From: Deltaproteobacteria bacterium
Lineage (GTDB): Bacteria; UBA10199; JACPAL01; JACOUP01
NCBI GenBank assembly: GCA_016177765.1
Contig: JACOUP010000008.1
Span: 1-64,000, forward strand
Length of the DNA stretch: 64,000 bases
Reading direction: 5' to 3'
Shown here piece by piece: positions 9,375 to 18,648 of this stretch (position 1 is the first letter of the stretch; each line of letters opens with the position of its first letter). A program made the position numbers and the translations under genes. Under the pieces are notes generated by a model. The model saw nothing but the letters and a program-made list of their open reading frames with translations. It ran no database searches and was not told the DNA's origin.

Positions 9375-9695
9375 ATGGTTAAGAAATTCGGAATGTTGTG
9401 TCTTATCCTCTTCCTCCAAGGGATCTTTTGGAGTGGGTCGTTCTGTACGGGAAAAATGGACTGCTGTGGCCCGCAGACTTCAGCGGCCATCAGTTGTTGT
9501 GTTTCCAATGGTCAGGGGACGGCCAACAATACCCCACAGGTCAGGCCCGAGGCGTCAACAATCACGATTGATTTTTCACCGACCTCCATCGCCTTGGCCT
9601 CCGAGCAGTTCCCTGTTTCTTCTCTTCAAGGAGGGATTCATTTCAACGATCACGCCCCACCGCTTTTCATCACCAAGTCTGCACTGTTAGTCTAA
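9375..9695 (+). CDS. small exported Cys-rich protein upstream of the Cus-type operon
   Basis: A 106-aa protein of no recognised family. A hydrophobic N-terminal segment (MVKKFGMLCLILFLQGIF) looks like a signal peptide or anchor. It is followed by a Cys cluster: FCTGKMDCCGPQ and SCCVSN, five Cys within about 20 residues. The rest is Ser/Thr/Pro-rich. It sits 91 nt before the outer-membrane efflux gene of a Cu/Ag efflux operon and behind a strong promoter. A periplasmic Cu(I)-binding or sensing role is a reasonable inference but is not proven by the sequence. Confidence 0.6.
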   Translation: MVKKFGMLCLILFLQGIFWSGSFCTGKMDCCGPQTSAAISCCVSNGQGTANNTPQVRPEASTITIDFSPTSIALASEQFPVSSLQGGIHFNDHAPPLFITKSALLV

Positions 9696-9706
9696 TCCTC
9701 ATTAAA

Positions 9707-9752
9707 AAATCCCCCTTAAATCCCCCTTTGTCAAAGGGGGTGAGGGGGATTT
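9707..9752. repeat. AATCCCCC-type palindrome
   Basis: Nested inverted repeat: outer arms AAATCCCCC (9707-9715) and GGGGGATTT (9744-9752), inner stem CCCCCTTTG-TC-AAAGGGGG. It lies between the Cys-rich gene and the outer-membrane efflux gene and may attenuate transcription or be a mobile palindrome. There is no T-run typical of a terminator. Confidence 0.75.
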
Positions 9753-9786
9753 CAAAGTGGCTCGCTCTACGTGAGAGGATTAGATT

Positions 9787-11040
9787 ATGCGTTTTGTCGG
9801 ACTCGTCACAATTTTGGCCTTGTTCCTGCCTCTCCCTCTGCGGGGTCAGGAAGGAGTTTTGACCCTCGATGAAGCGGTCGTTGAAGTCTTGGCCAACAAC
9901 CCGGATATCCTGGCGGCCGGATACCGATCAGCGGCGGCAAGGGCAAAGGTTGGCAAGGCAAAGGCGCTCGATGACCCGATGGTTGGGGTGACTTTTGACG
10001 ACGTCCCGCTTAACACCGCCAACGTCAAAAAATCGGAAGAGATCAATTACCGGATTGAGCAAAAGATCCCGTTCCCTGGGAAACGGTATGTTAAAGGGAA
10101 GGTAGCCCGCTTTGAGGCAAAGGCGGTGGCGGAAAACTCCCGCGGTCAGACAAGTGATGTCATCCTTGACTTGAAAAAAACCTACTACGAAACCTACCGG
10201 GTCGACCGATCGCTGGAGGTAAACCGGGAAAATCAAAAATTGCTTAGACAGTTTCTCGGTTCAACAGAGACACGCTACGCCACCGGTCAAACAACCGCTG
10301 ATGCCCCGCTCAAGGCCCAGGTGGAACTCTCCAAACTGGCCAATGAGGAAATCTCCCTCGAACAGGAACGAGTCACCCATGAGGCCCATCTAAAGGCCCT
10401 GATGAATCGCCACATTGAAAATGAACTCCGCCTCCCCAAGACATTGGTCTGGCCGCGATTGCAAACACCTCTCGAAGAGGTGAAGGAAAAGGCCTTCGAA
10501 ATGCGGCCGGAACTGGGAACCTTGCGCCAGATGAGGAATAGAGATCGTTCTCAATTAACTGCCGCGCGGCAGGGGTTGATTCCCGATTTTTCGCTCGGTT
10601 TCATGTACGGCCAGCGTCCTCTGACTGAGGACACCTGGACCGCCACAGCAATGATCAACCTCCCGATCTTTTTCTGGGGGAAGAACAGGGCCGAAATCAG
10701 GGAGGCGAAGGCCTCACTCAAGGCAACTGAGGCAGAAAGTGCCTCGATGGAGGTCCATACCGAGCATGAAATTCAGCAGGCGTATAGTGCGGTCCAATCA
10801 TCTCAAAAGATTATTACAAAGTTTGAAAAGGAAATCCTGCCACAAGCCAAAACCAGTCTGGAAGCGGCCCGCCTGGCCTATAGCACCAACAAGATTGATT
10901 TCATGACCCTGACCGATGCCGCACGGACTTATAAGGAGCTACAATTTTCTTACTATGAAAACCAGGCACGACTCGGAACCTCATTTGCCGAACTGGAACG
11001 GCTCTCAGGGACCACCTTTAAAGAAGGAGAGAAACAATGA
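9787..11040 (+). CDS. TolC/CusC-type outer-membrane efflux protein
   Basis: A 417-aa outer-membrane channel subunit of a tripartite metal exporter. The signal peptide is MRFVGLVTILALFLPLPLRG. The OEP helical repeats follow (LDEAVVEVLANNPDILAA in the first, LGTLRQMRNRDRSQLTAARQ in the second), with long amphipathic helices. It overlaps the adaptor gene by 4 nt (ATGA). Assignment to the Cu/Ag class comes from its partners downstream. No lipidation Cys is seen after the signal, unlike E. coli CusC. Confidence 0.9.
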   Translation: MRFVGLVTILALFLPLPLRGQEGVLTLDEAVVEVLANNPDILAAGYRSAAARAKVGKAKALDDPMVGVTFDDVPLNTANVKKSEEINYRIEQKIPFPGKRYVKGKVARFEAKAVAENSRGQTSDVILDLKKTYYETYRVDRSLEVNRENQKLLRQFLGSTETRYATGQTTADAPLKAQVELSKLANEEISLEQERVTHEAHLKALMNRHIENELRLPKTLVWPRLQTPLEEVKEKAFEMRPELGTLRQMRNRDRSQLTAARQGLIPDFSLGFMYGQRPLTEDTWTATAMINLPIFFWGKNRAEIREAKASLKATEAESASMEVHTEHEIQQAYSAVQSSQKIITKFEKEILPQAKTSLEAARLAYSTNKIDFMTLTDAARTYKELQFSYYENQARLGTSFAELERLSGTTFKEGEKQ

Positions 11041-12140
11041 AAAAGAAAATAATCGTGGTGTTGGTGGGCCTACTTGCTCTCGCGTTTTCATACCGGTTTT
11101 GGAACAAAGACAACCAGCCCCAACGGGGCGTTGAGGGGGAGGCTCCAGCGGCTTCGCCGATGGAGGGGGCGACGCGAGCCCCTGCAAAAGACATAACCAC
11201 CAAACAACAAATTAGTCACTACACCTGCCCGATGCACCCGCATATCCATGAGGATCGTCCCGGGAATTGTCCGATTTGTAGTATGCGTTTGGTGCCGGTG
11301 TATAAAGAGATCTCTTCAATTAACCCTCTCCTGTCAACGGGAGAGGGTGGCCCGCCAGAGGCGGGACGGGTGAGGGGAATAACCATCTCCCCCGAACGCC
11401 AGCAGAGGGTCGGGATCAAGACAGAAATAGCGGCAAGAAAAAATGCAGTGAAAGAGATCCGGACCTTTGGCCGGGTAGCGTTTGACCCTGATCTGGCCGT
11501 TGCGGAGCGGGAATTTATTGAGATTTCTAAAAACGTCCCAAATTTGAAGGCCGCCGCCGTTTCAAGATTAAGACTCCTTGGGATGTCGGCCGAAGAGATC
11601 CGCGACCTGGAAAAGAGGGGAACGGTCTCAAAGAGTCTCTACCTCCCAGAGAAAGGAGATCCGGTCTGGATTTATGCTACACTGTATGAAAATGAGATGG
11701 CGCTGGTCCAACCGGGGATGGAGGCAGCAATTGATGCCGGCAGTGATAAAAAGTTGAAAGGAATTGTCCGCGCCGTCGACCCCGTGGTTGATCCAACGAC
11801 CCGTTCGGTTCGCGCCAGGGTCGAAGTCCCGGGGGCTGGCGGAGAAATAAAACCGGAGAGCTTTGTCACGGTCGTTCTTAAAATTGATCTGGGAGAGGCG
11901 TTGTTGATTCCAAAATCATCGGTGATCGATACCGGGACACGCAAGGTCCTCTTTGTGGTTCATGACAACCTCCACTTTGAGGCGCGTGAGGTAGAGACCG
12001 GCGCCGAGACCGGGGAAGAACAGGTGATTCTCAAAGGTTTGTCAGAGGGAGAAAAGGTGGTGACAAGCGCCACATTTTTGGTGGACTCGGAGAGTCAGTT
12101 GAAGGCTTCGGTGGAAGGAATGGGAGGGCATGAACATTGA
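11037..12140 (+). CDS. CusB-type periplasmic adaptor with heavy-metal-binding domain
   Basis: A 367-aa membrane-fusion protein linking the RND pump to the outer-membrane channel. A single N-terminal membrane segment is followed by a heavy-metal-binding domain (YTCPMHPHIHEDRPGNCPIC, about residues 61-80) with Cys, Met and His ligands. Then come lipoyl/beta-barrel adaptor segments. Two dispersed palindromes are translated in frame. One at 11125-11183 encodes RGVEGEAPAASPMEGATRAP just before the metal domain. The other at 11323-11377 encodes part of STGEGGPPEAGRVRG just after it. Its TGA overlaps the TTG start of the RND pump gene. Confidence 0.9.
   Translation: MKKKIIVVLVGLLALAFSYRFWNKDNQPQRGVEGEAPAASPMEGATRAPAKDITTKQQISHYTCPMHPHIHEDRPGNCPICSMRLVPVYKEISSINPLLSTGEGGPPEAGRVRGITISPERQQRVGIKTEIAARKNAVKEIRTFGRVAFDPDLAVAEREFIEISKNVPNLKAAAVSRLRLLGMSAEEIRDLEKRGTVSKSLYLPEKGDPVWIYATLYENEMALVQPGMEAAIDAGSDKKLKGIVRAVDPVVDPTTRSVRARVEVPGAGGEIKPESFVTVVLKIDLGEALLIPKSSVIDTGTRKVLFVVHDNLHFEAREVETGAETGEEQVILKGLSEGEKVVTSATFLVDSESQLKASVEGMGGHEH
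11125..11183. repeat. dispersed palindromic element, family B copy 2 (inside the adaptor gene)
   Basis: Shares GCGTTGAGGGGGAGGCTCC and GGAGGGGGCGACGCGAGCCC with the copy at 896-953. The inner hairpin differs (GCGGCTTCGCCG). It is read in frame within the CusB-type gene. Confidence 0.88.
11323..11377. repeat. CCCTCTCC-type palindrome inside the adaptor gene
   Basis: Hairpin ACCCTCTCC-TGTCAAC-GGGAGAGGGT is followed by a second hairpin CCCGCC-AGA-GGCGGG and a GGGTGAGGGG tail. It is in frame in the CusB-type gene, and its layout resembles one arm of the inverted element at 38300-38407. Confidence 0.65.
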
Positions 12141-15100
12141 TTGAGAAAATTATAGAATTTTCCGCCAGAAATAAATTCATCGTCCTGACGTTTATCGCCG
12201 TCTTGATGGTCGTCGGCGTTGTCTGCCTGAAAAAGGTCCCGCTCGACGCGATCCCGGACCTCTCGGACACACAGGTGATCATCTATTCCCGCTGGGACAG
12301 GGCCCCAAACATCATTGAAGACCAGGTGACTTACCCGATCATCACCGCCCTCCTGGGGGCCCCGAAGATCAAGGCGATCCGCGGTTTCTCCGACTTCGGG
12401 TACTCCTATGTTTACGCCATCTTTGAAGACGGTACCGATGTCTACTGGGCCCGGAGCCGGACGCTGGAATATCTCTCAAAGATCATCCCCCGATTGCCGG
12501 AAGGGGTCAAAACGGAACTGGGCCCGGATGCCACCGGCGTCGGTTGGATTTTTGAATATGCCCTTGTTGATTCTTCTGGGAAACATGACCTCCAGGAACT
12601 GAAGAGTTTTCAGGACTGGACGATCAAGTACCAACTGCAAAGCGTCCCTGGAGTCGCCGAGGTCGCCTCTTTCGGCGGTTCTGTCAAACAATATCAGGTC
12701 AACGTTGACCCCAAGAGGCTTCTCGCCACCAACAGTCCGCTCAACCGTGTGATCGAGGCGATTCGAAAGGGAAACAATGAAATCGGAGGCCGGTTGGTCG
12801 AATTCAGCGGCCGGGAATATATGGTCCGCGGGCGGGGGTATATCCGCTCGATTGAAGATATTGAAAACATTGCTGTGGGCTTGAACCCAAAGACAGGAAC
12901 CCCCATTCTCGTTAAGAACATCGGTTCGGTCACGATCGGCCCTGAACTGAGGCGGGGGGTTGCCGACCTGGATGGCGAGGGGGATGTTGTCGGGGGCATC
13001 GTCGTGATGCGCTACGGTGAAAACGCCTTGAACGTCATCAACCGTGTGAAACAAAGAATCGAGGAACTAAAAACCTCATTTCCTGAAGGGGTCGAGATCA
13101 TCACCACCTACGACCGGGCAGATCTGATCAGCCGCGCAATCAAGACCCTCAAAAATACATTGATTGACGAGCTGTTGATCGTAAGCCTCGTCATTCTGAT
13201 CTTTCTCTGGCATATCCCTTCGGCCCTCGTCCCGATCATTACGATTCCGGTCTCCGTCCTGCTCGCCTTTATTCCTTTTTACCTGATGGGGTTTACCGCC
13301 AACATCATGTCCTTGGCCGGCATTGCGATCTCCGTCGGCGTCCTGGTGGATGGGGCGATTGTCGAGGTCGAAAACGCCTATAAAAAACTGGAGCAGTGGC
13401 TCTCCGGAGGACGAAAGGGAGATTTTCACCAAGTCCGCCTTCAGGCGTTAAAAGAGGTCGGACCTTCGGTCTTTTTTTCTCTCCTGGTGATTGCGGTCGC
13501 GTTCATCCCCGTCTTCACGCTGGTTGATCAGGAAGGACGCCTCTTCAAACCGCTTGCCTATTCCAAGAATCTCGCGATGGCGATCGCCGCCCTGCTCGCC
13601 ATCACCCTCGACCCGGCCCTCCGGATGCTTTTCGCACGGATGGATTATTTTCACTGGCAACCAAAGTGGCTTGTTACCAGAAAGAAGATGACAGAGTGGC
13701 TCAACAAGATCGCCAATACCGTTTTTGTCGGACGTTATTATCCCGAAGAAAAACACCCGATCAGCCAGATCCTCTTTGCCGCCTACGAACCAGCCTGCCG
13801 CTTTGTTCTGAAACGGAAGAGGGAGACGCTGATCGCCGCCGGCCTCCTGATGTTAACCGCCCTCCCCCTCTATTTCAGCCTCGGCTCCGAGTTCATGCCA
13901 CCGTTGAACGAAGGAACCATCCTTTATATGCCGACCTCTTTCCCCGGCCTTTCCGTTACAGAGGCGACACGGGTGTTGCAGATCCAGGACCGGATCCTCA
14001 AGACCTTTCCAGAGGTGGAACGAGTCTTCGGCAAGGTCGGCAGGGCGGAGACCTCCACCGACCCGGCCCCCTTTTCCATGGGGGAAACAACCGTTGTGCT
14101 AAAACCGGAGAATGAGTGGCGCCGGGTGAAACGCTGGTATTCCTGGCTTCCCGAGCGTTACCACCCATTCCTCAACCATTTCTGGAGAGAGACAATCTCC
14201 TGGGAGGAACTGACGGATGAAATGGATCGAAAGATGCAGATTGTCGGGTGGACGAATGCCTGGACGATGCCGATCAAAAACCGGATCGACATGCTTTCAA
14301 CCGGGATCCGGACACCGATCGGGATAAAAATCTTCGGCGCCGATTTAAGGGAGATTGAACAAGTAGGCCGGCATCTGGAGGCGATTCTCAAGGAGGTCCC
14401 CGGCACACGCAGTATCTTTGCAGAACGTGTGGCGGGCGGTTATTTTCTGGATTACGACCTGAAAAGGGAGGAACTGGCCCGTTATGGATTGACCGTCGAG
14501 GATGCCGAAATGGTTATCGCCTCTGCAATCGGCGGTGAAAACATCACCACCACCATCGAGGGACGAGAACGGTACCCGGTCAACCTCCGTTATGCCCGGG
14601 AACTCCGTGACGATCTCCCTGAACTCCAACGGGTGCTTGTGCCAACCCCGTCAGGGGCGCAGATCCCGCTGGCCCTGATCGCCGACATCCATCTCTCCAC
14701 AGGACCGGCGATGATCCGGGACGAAAACGGCCAGCTGACCGGTTACGTCTATATCGACATGAAAGGGAGGGATGTCGGCGGTTATGTGAGCGACGCCAAA
14801 AAGATTGTTCTCGAAAAATTGAAGCTCCCGACCGGCTACAGCCTGCAATGGAGCGGCCAGTATGAAAATATGATCCGTGTCAAAAAGAGGCTGGTCCTGA
14901 TCGTCCCGCTGACCCTCTTCCTGATCTTTCTCCTCCTTTATATGAACACAAAGTCGCTTGTGAAAACCGGGATCGTCCTCTTGGCCGTCCCTTTTTCCCT
15001 GATCGGCGCCATCCTCCTCCTTTTCATCCTCGGTTATCATGTTTCGATTGCGGTTTGGGTCGGGATGATCGCCCTGATGGGGCTCGATGCGGAGACCGGC

Positions 15101-15418
15101 GTCTTTATGCTCCTCTTTCTGGACCTCTCTTATAAGGAGGCGGTTGAGAAGGGAAAGATGAAGACGAAAGAAGACCTGACTGAGGCGATTGTCCATGGCG
15201 CCGTCAAAAGGGTACGCCCCAAGATGATGACCGTGGCCGCCGCGATGATCGGACTTTTGCCGATCATGTGGTCGATCGGCACCGGGGCCGACCTCATGAA
15301 ACGGATCGCCGCCCCGATGGTCGGAGGCCTCATCACCTCCTTCGCACTCGAACTTTTGATTTATCCGGTGTTGTATGCGATCTGGAAAGGGAGGGAGCTG
15401 CGGTGGACCTCAAAATAA
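12137..15418 (+). CDS. CusA/CzcA-family heavy-metal RND efflux pump (Cu(I)/Ag(I) type)
   Basis: A 1093-aa inner-membrane proton antiporter that exports metal from the periplasm or cytoplasm. It has 12 predicted membrane segments and two large periplasmic loops. The three Met residues that form the CusA metal site appear conserved: Met598 in ILYMPTSFPG, Met648 in APFSMGETT and Met719 in NRIDMLSTGI. This supports Cu(I)/Ag(I) rather than Co/Zn/Cd. The start is TTG at 12137, overlapping the adaptor's TGA. The proton-relay region (SLAGIAISVGVLVDGAIVEV) is intact. A symmetric hairpin terminator follows. Confidence 0.93.
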   Translation: MIEKIIEFSARNKFIVLTFIAVLMVVGVVCLKKVPLDAIPDLSDTQVIIYSRWDRAPNIIEDQVTYPIITALLGAPKIKAIRGFSDFGYSYVYAIFEDGTDVYWARSRTLEYLSKIIPRLPEGVKTELGPDATGVGWIFEYALVDSSGKHDLQELKSFQDWTIKYQLQSVPGVAEVASFGGSVKQYQVNVDPKRLLATNSPLNRVIEAIRKGNNEIGGRLVEFSGREYMVRGRGYIRSIEDIENIAVGLNPKTGTPILVKNIGSVTIGPELRRGVADLDGEGDVVGGIVVMRYGENALNVINRVKQRIEELKTSFPEGVEIITTYDRADLISRAIKTLKNTLIDELLIVSLVILIFLWHIPSALVPIITIPVSVLLAFIPFYLMGFTANIMSLAGIAISVGVLVDGAIVEVENAYKKLEQWLSGGRKGDFHQVRLQALKEVGPSVFFSLLVIAVAFIPVFTLVDQEGRLFKPLAYSKNLAMAIAALLAITLDPALRMLFARMDYFHWQPKWLVTRKKMTEWLNKIANTVFVGRYYPEEKHPISQILFAAYEPACRFVLKRKRETLIAAGLLMLTALPLYFSLGSEFMPPLNEGTILYMPTSFPGLSVTEATRVLQIQDRILKTFPEVERVFGKVGRAETSTDPAPFSMGETTVVLKPENEWRRVKRWYSWLPERYHPFLNHFWRETISWEELTDEMDRKMQIVGWTNAWTMPIKNRIDMLSTGIRTPIGIKIFGADLREIEQVGRHLEAILKEVPGTRSIFAERVAGGYFLDYDLKREELARYGLTVEDAEMVIASAIGGENITTTIEGRERYPVNLRYARELRDDLPELQRVLVPTPSGAQIPLALIADIHLSTGPAMIRDENGQLTGYVYIDMKGRDVGGYVSDAKKIVLEKLKLPTGYSLQWSGQYENMIRVKKRLVLIVPLTLFLIFLLLYMNTKSLVKTGIVLLAVPFSLIGAILLLFILGYHVSIAVWVGMIALMGLDAETGVFMLLFLDLSYKEAVEKGKMKTKEDLTEAIVHGAVKRVRPKMMTVAAAMIGLLPIMWSIGTGADLMKRIAAPMVGGLITSFALELLIYPVLYAIWKGRELRWTSK

Positions 15419-15458
15419 ACCCACTGGGGTGCCGGCACCAATTGTAAATTGTACAAAA

Positions 15459-15490
15459 AAATCCCCCCCGGGTTGCCCCGGGAGGGATTT
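15459..15490. terminator. bidirectional hairpin terminator between convergent genes
   Basis: AAATCCC...CCGGG-TTGC-CCCGGG-AGGGATTT forms a strong stem flanked by A-rich sequence on the left and AT-rich sequence on the right. It sits between the convergent ends of the RND pump gene and the Cys-rich lipoprotein gene. Confidence 0.75.
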
Positions 15491-15517
15491 GAGAAAAATC
15501 AGGCTTCTCTTAAGATC

Positions 15518-17200
15518 CTAGAGAGGCTGACAGGTGCCGGGTGTCGGAGGACTTGCTGAAGGCATCGCTCCGCTACATTTCAGACCGGTCACACAGTTGT
15601 TGTTTTCCATACAGGACATTCCCTGGGTTTGAGTGCCGCCGGACGCAGGGGGAGGCGTGGTGGTGCCACCAGTGGTACTACCACCGCAGTCGGCCGCGCA
15701 GGAATAGGAGGCCTCACCCAGGGCGGACTGACAGGTCCCGTCGCCGCAATACCCCTGTTGCATATTCCCCTGCAAGGTCTTACAATCCGGGGCATCCGGA
15801 TTGGCGCACTTGGAACAGTCGGTGCCGGCCGGACAGGCCGCGGCGAAGGTAGTCCCAAAATCAACCCCCGGAGGAGGGATATACCCCTCTTTTTGACCGC
15901 AGGCAAAACCGACCGCCGACCCCATATTACAATTGTCAGGATTGTCTTTGCAGATCTCGGCCACCATAAAGATCATATCCTTTGCCTTGGGTCCGCAGTC
16001 TCCCAACGCTGGCGGGAGGGCATCAAACATCTTGCCCACCGTACCCGGCTTCATGTTCTTACAATTCCCTTTGTAGGATTCCGCGGCACCGGCCACTGTG
16101 GAAGGATCAAAATTCGCAAAATCGAAGGTCCCGTCATCCTTCTTTTTTGTATTGAGGACCCCTCCGATCTTTTTGACACACTCGGGGTCATCCGTGATCT
16201 CCTTCAGGTCGGCAATCGTGTCATAGGCGATCGCCGTCTTGGCCAGATTTTTACAGTATTCGTCGTTCTTCTTACACAAGGCGCAGTTGCTGTCGTCCTC
16301 CACTGTAAGCCCCTGGAGGGCCGAAACCTGCAGACCGGCACCACCGGCCCAGGCCGAAGCAAAGTTGTTTCCGATCGTGGTCACATCCCCCAACGTGGTG
16401 GCGTAAGAGGAATAGTTACTCGCCGCCTTTCCACTCACCTCCGGCGCCTTTTCCTGGGCGAGTGTCGCTATATTACTTCCAACACCGCTAAAATCGTTTT
16501 TGATAACCGCCTTCAGGGCATCGAAAGGACTAACCCCTCCCAACGAACCTTTGTTGGCAAAAAGGGCGGCCCCCATATCTCTGGCCATCGCACCAATAGC
16601 CCCCACGTTGCCGTCATCGACCGAGGGCGCCTTGTACTGCCACACCATCATCTTCATGTAACAGGCCGGATCAAAGTCGCTAATCTTGTCGTCGACATCG
16701 GGGCACTCAAAACCCGGGGTCACGCCGACCTTATCGAGCATCTGAATCGTGGCGAGGGCGGAGTTGACATCCGCATCCATCGTGATGGAGGTCGTCTCTC
16801 CGTTGACACTCACCTCGGCAAAGTTTCCATACCCTGATTCGGTGATAACAAAACCTTTGAAGGTGGTTGCCCCATCCGGAGCGACATTCGTTCCCGTCGC
16901 ATCAATGGTGAACTTGCCATTGGTATCCGTTTCACCACTCCCGATCTCCGTCCCGTCAAACCGACAGATTTTTACCTTATCCCCAGCGACAACCCCGCCG
17001 GCGGCATCGGCTTTCGTACCAATCGTCATTGCCGAGAGACTCGCGCTGGTCGTCGGGGCACTGATGGTCCCGGTGATAGAAACGGTATCCGGAACATCAC
17101 TGCTGGAACCACTCCCGCCGCACTTGACGAGACCAAAGGTCCCGGCAAGGATGGCGACGAAAAGAAAACCCCACTGTCTAAGGCCTGGTCTTTTGTTCAT
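15518..17200 (-). CDS. large Cys-rich lipoprotein of unknown function
   Basis: A 560-aa exported protein. The signal peptide ends in a lipobox-like LVKC followed by Gly/Ser (GGSGSSSD), so outer-membrane lipidation is likely. The next ~100 residues look like a carboxypeptidase-regulatory-type beta domain (KVKICRFDGTEIGSGETDTNGKF). A long middle region holds scattered Cys pairs (CALCKKNDEYC). The C terminus has a Cys-rich module (GYCGDGTCQSALGEASYSC) of the kind common in myxobacterial and deltaproteobacterial surface proteins, then a second Cys module behind a Thr/Pro-rich linker. The ATG at 17200 follows GAGGGGGG. No enzyme motif is seen. Confidence 0.8.
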   Translation of the reverse strand: MNKRPGLRQWGFLFVAILAGTFGLVKCGGSGSSSDVPDTVSITGTISAPTTSASLSAMTIGTKADAAGGVVAGDKVKICRFDGTEIGSGETDTNGKFTIDATGTNVAPDGATTFKGFVITESGYGNFAEVSVNGETTSITMDADVNSALATIQMLDKVGVTPGFECPDVDDKISDFDPACYMKMMVWQYKAPSVDDGNVGAIGAMARDMGAALFANKGSLGGVSPFDALKAVIKNDFSGVGSNIATLAQEKAPEVSGKAASNYSSYATTLGDVTTIGNNFASAWAGGAGLQVSALQGLTVEDDSNCALCKKNDEYCKNLAKTAIAYDTIADLKEITDDPECVKKIGGVLNTKKKDDGTFDFANFDPSTVAGAAESYKGNCKNMKPGTVGKMFDALPPALGDCGPKAKDMIFMVAEICKDNPDNCNMGSAVGFACGQKEGYIPPPGVDFGTTFAAACPAGTDCSKCANPDAPDCKTLQGNMQQGYCGDGTCQSALGEASYSCAADCGGSTTGGTTTPPPASGGTQTQGMSCMENNNCVTGLKCSGAMPSASPPTPGTCQPL

Positions 17201-17445
17201 GATACCCCCCCTCAAGTTTATTTAAGGTTGATGATAACAAATATTTTGAAGATTAACAAAATAAATCCCGACCCCTTAAGTTTCTAACGTGCTCGCTTAC
17301 GGAAGCAAACCTTGTGCCATTTTAGGATGACTGATTTTGTTAGGGATTCAGTAGAACCCTGTCAAAAAAACCGGGTCAGTTCAAACCCGGAGAGGGTTTG
17401 TTTTTACCCTTGTCAAAGAGGGATGGAATCTGTAAGAGGCACGCA

Positions 17446-18648
17446 ATGTCTTCTCCCAGAAAAAATAATTTATTCCTCTTCGTCGTCGCCACCCTCTGTC
17501 TCCAGTGGATCCTCGTCAAGGGCTTGGGGATCCACCTGTCCCATCCCTGGTCTGCGTTGGCTCCGGGACTCGCGATCTTTGGGGCCGCCTTCATGCTCTC
17601 CTGGGGGGCGGAGCTGGCCCAGTTCGAAATCCCCCAATCGCTCGCCATCGCCTTTTTGGCCCTGGTTGCCGTCTTGCCGGAATATGCGGTCGATATGTAT
17701 TTTGCCTGGGAGGCGGGGAAAAATCCGGAATATATCCATTACGCCACCGCCAACATGACCGGCGCGAATCGGCTCCTGATCGGAGTCGGTTGGGCGGCGG
17801 TCGTTTTTGCCTATTTCTTTAAGACAAAAAAGAGGGAAGTGGTCCTGGAACCGGTCAACCGCCTCGAACTTTTTGCCCTTTCGGTCGCCACGATTTATTG
17901 TTTTGTCATTCCGTTTAAGGGAGCGCTCTCCTGGGTCGATTCGATTTTCCTCCTGATGATCTTCGCCTGGTACATGTTTCAGGCGACACGGGCCCATCAT
18001 GAAGAACCGGAGGTCGAAGGGCCGATCGTGGCCCTTGCCCGATGGCCGCGCGGGAAACGGATCCTGGCCACCCTCTTCTTCTTTCTCTTTTCCGGCTACA
18101 CCATTTTTATTTCGGCAGAACCGTTCGCAGAGGGGCTTCTGGAAATGGGACGCTATTGGGGAATTGAAGAGTTCATTCTTGTCCAGTGGTTGGCCCCCCT
18201 GGCCTCTGAATCACCGGAATTTATTGTAGCGATCCTCTTTGCCCTGCGGGCCCGGGCCTCGGCCTCCATAGGGACACTCGTCTCCTCCAAGGTCAATCAA
18301 TGGACCCTGCTTGTCGGGATGCTCCCTCTGGTCTACAATCTGTCGGCCGGTCACTGGGGCCCGATGGTCATGGATGCCCGCCAGTCGGAAGAGATCTTCC
18401 TGACCGCGGCACAATCGCTCTTTGCCATTGTCGTTATTGCGAATCTCCGCTTTTCCATTACGGAGGCGCTTCTGTTGTTTGTCCTCTTCGGCACACAACT
18501 TTTCTTCACATCAACAGAGGCCAGAAATATCTATGCCGTTGTCTATATCGTCCTCGCCATCGGCTGGGCCCTCATCGTAAAGGGAAACAGACAAGGTTTT
18601 TTCAAAATCGCGCGGGACGGTCTCCGTCATCCGAAAACTTTTGGGTAA
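17446..18648 (+). CDS. CaCA-superfamily Na+/Ca2+ exchanger-like membrane protein
   Basis: A 400-aa integral membrane protein with about ten hydrophobic segments. The two alpha repeats that form the cation path are visible: ALVAVLPEYAVDMYFAWEAG followed by ANMTGANRLLIG, and LAPLASESPEFIVAILFALR followed by SSKVNQWTLLVG. They show the acidic residues expected in each (PEY and SPEF). The first ATG with a ribosome site (AAGAGGC) is at 17446; the open frame extends to a TTG at 17398 without support. The next gene starts at the base after its stop codon, so the two are one operon. The ion transported cannot be settled from sequence. Confidence 0.8.
   Translation: MSSPRKNNLFLFVVATLCLQWILVKGLGIHLSHPWSALAPGLAIFGAAFMLSWGAELAQFEIPQSLAIAFLALVAVLPEYAVDMYFAWEAGKNPEYIHYATANMTGANRLLIGVGWAAVVFAYFFKTKKREVVLEPVNRLELFALSVATIYCFVIPFKGALSWVDSIFLLMIFAWYMFQATRAHHEEPEVEGPIVALARWPRGKRILATLFFFLFSGYTIFISAEPFAEGLLEMGRYWGIEEFILVQWLAPLASESPEFIVAILFALRARASASIGTLVSSKVNQWTLLVGMLPLVYNLSAGHWGPMVMDARQSEEIFLTAAQSLFAIVVIANLRFSITEALLLFVLFGTQLFFTSTEARNIYAVVYIVLAIGWALIVKGNRQGFFKIARDGLRHPKTFG

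Noticed and set aside
15629-16837. Long open frame (402 codons) on the plus strand opposite the Cys-rich lipoprotein gene
   Set aside because: The encoded protein is Arg/Gly-rich without domains, lies fully antisense to a gene with signal peptide, lipobox and strong ribosome site, and is explained by the GC-rich codon use of the real gene.
17226-17445. Riboswitch upstream of the CaCA exchanger gene
   Set aside because: Only a short CCGGGT/ACCCGG hairpin is present; no known cation-riboswitch consensus could be recognised.
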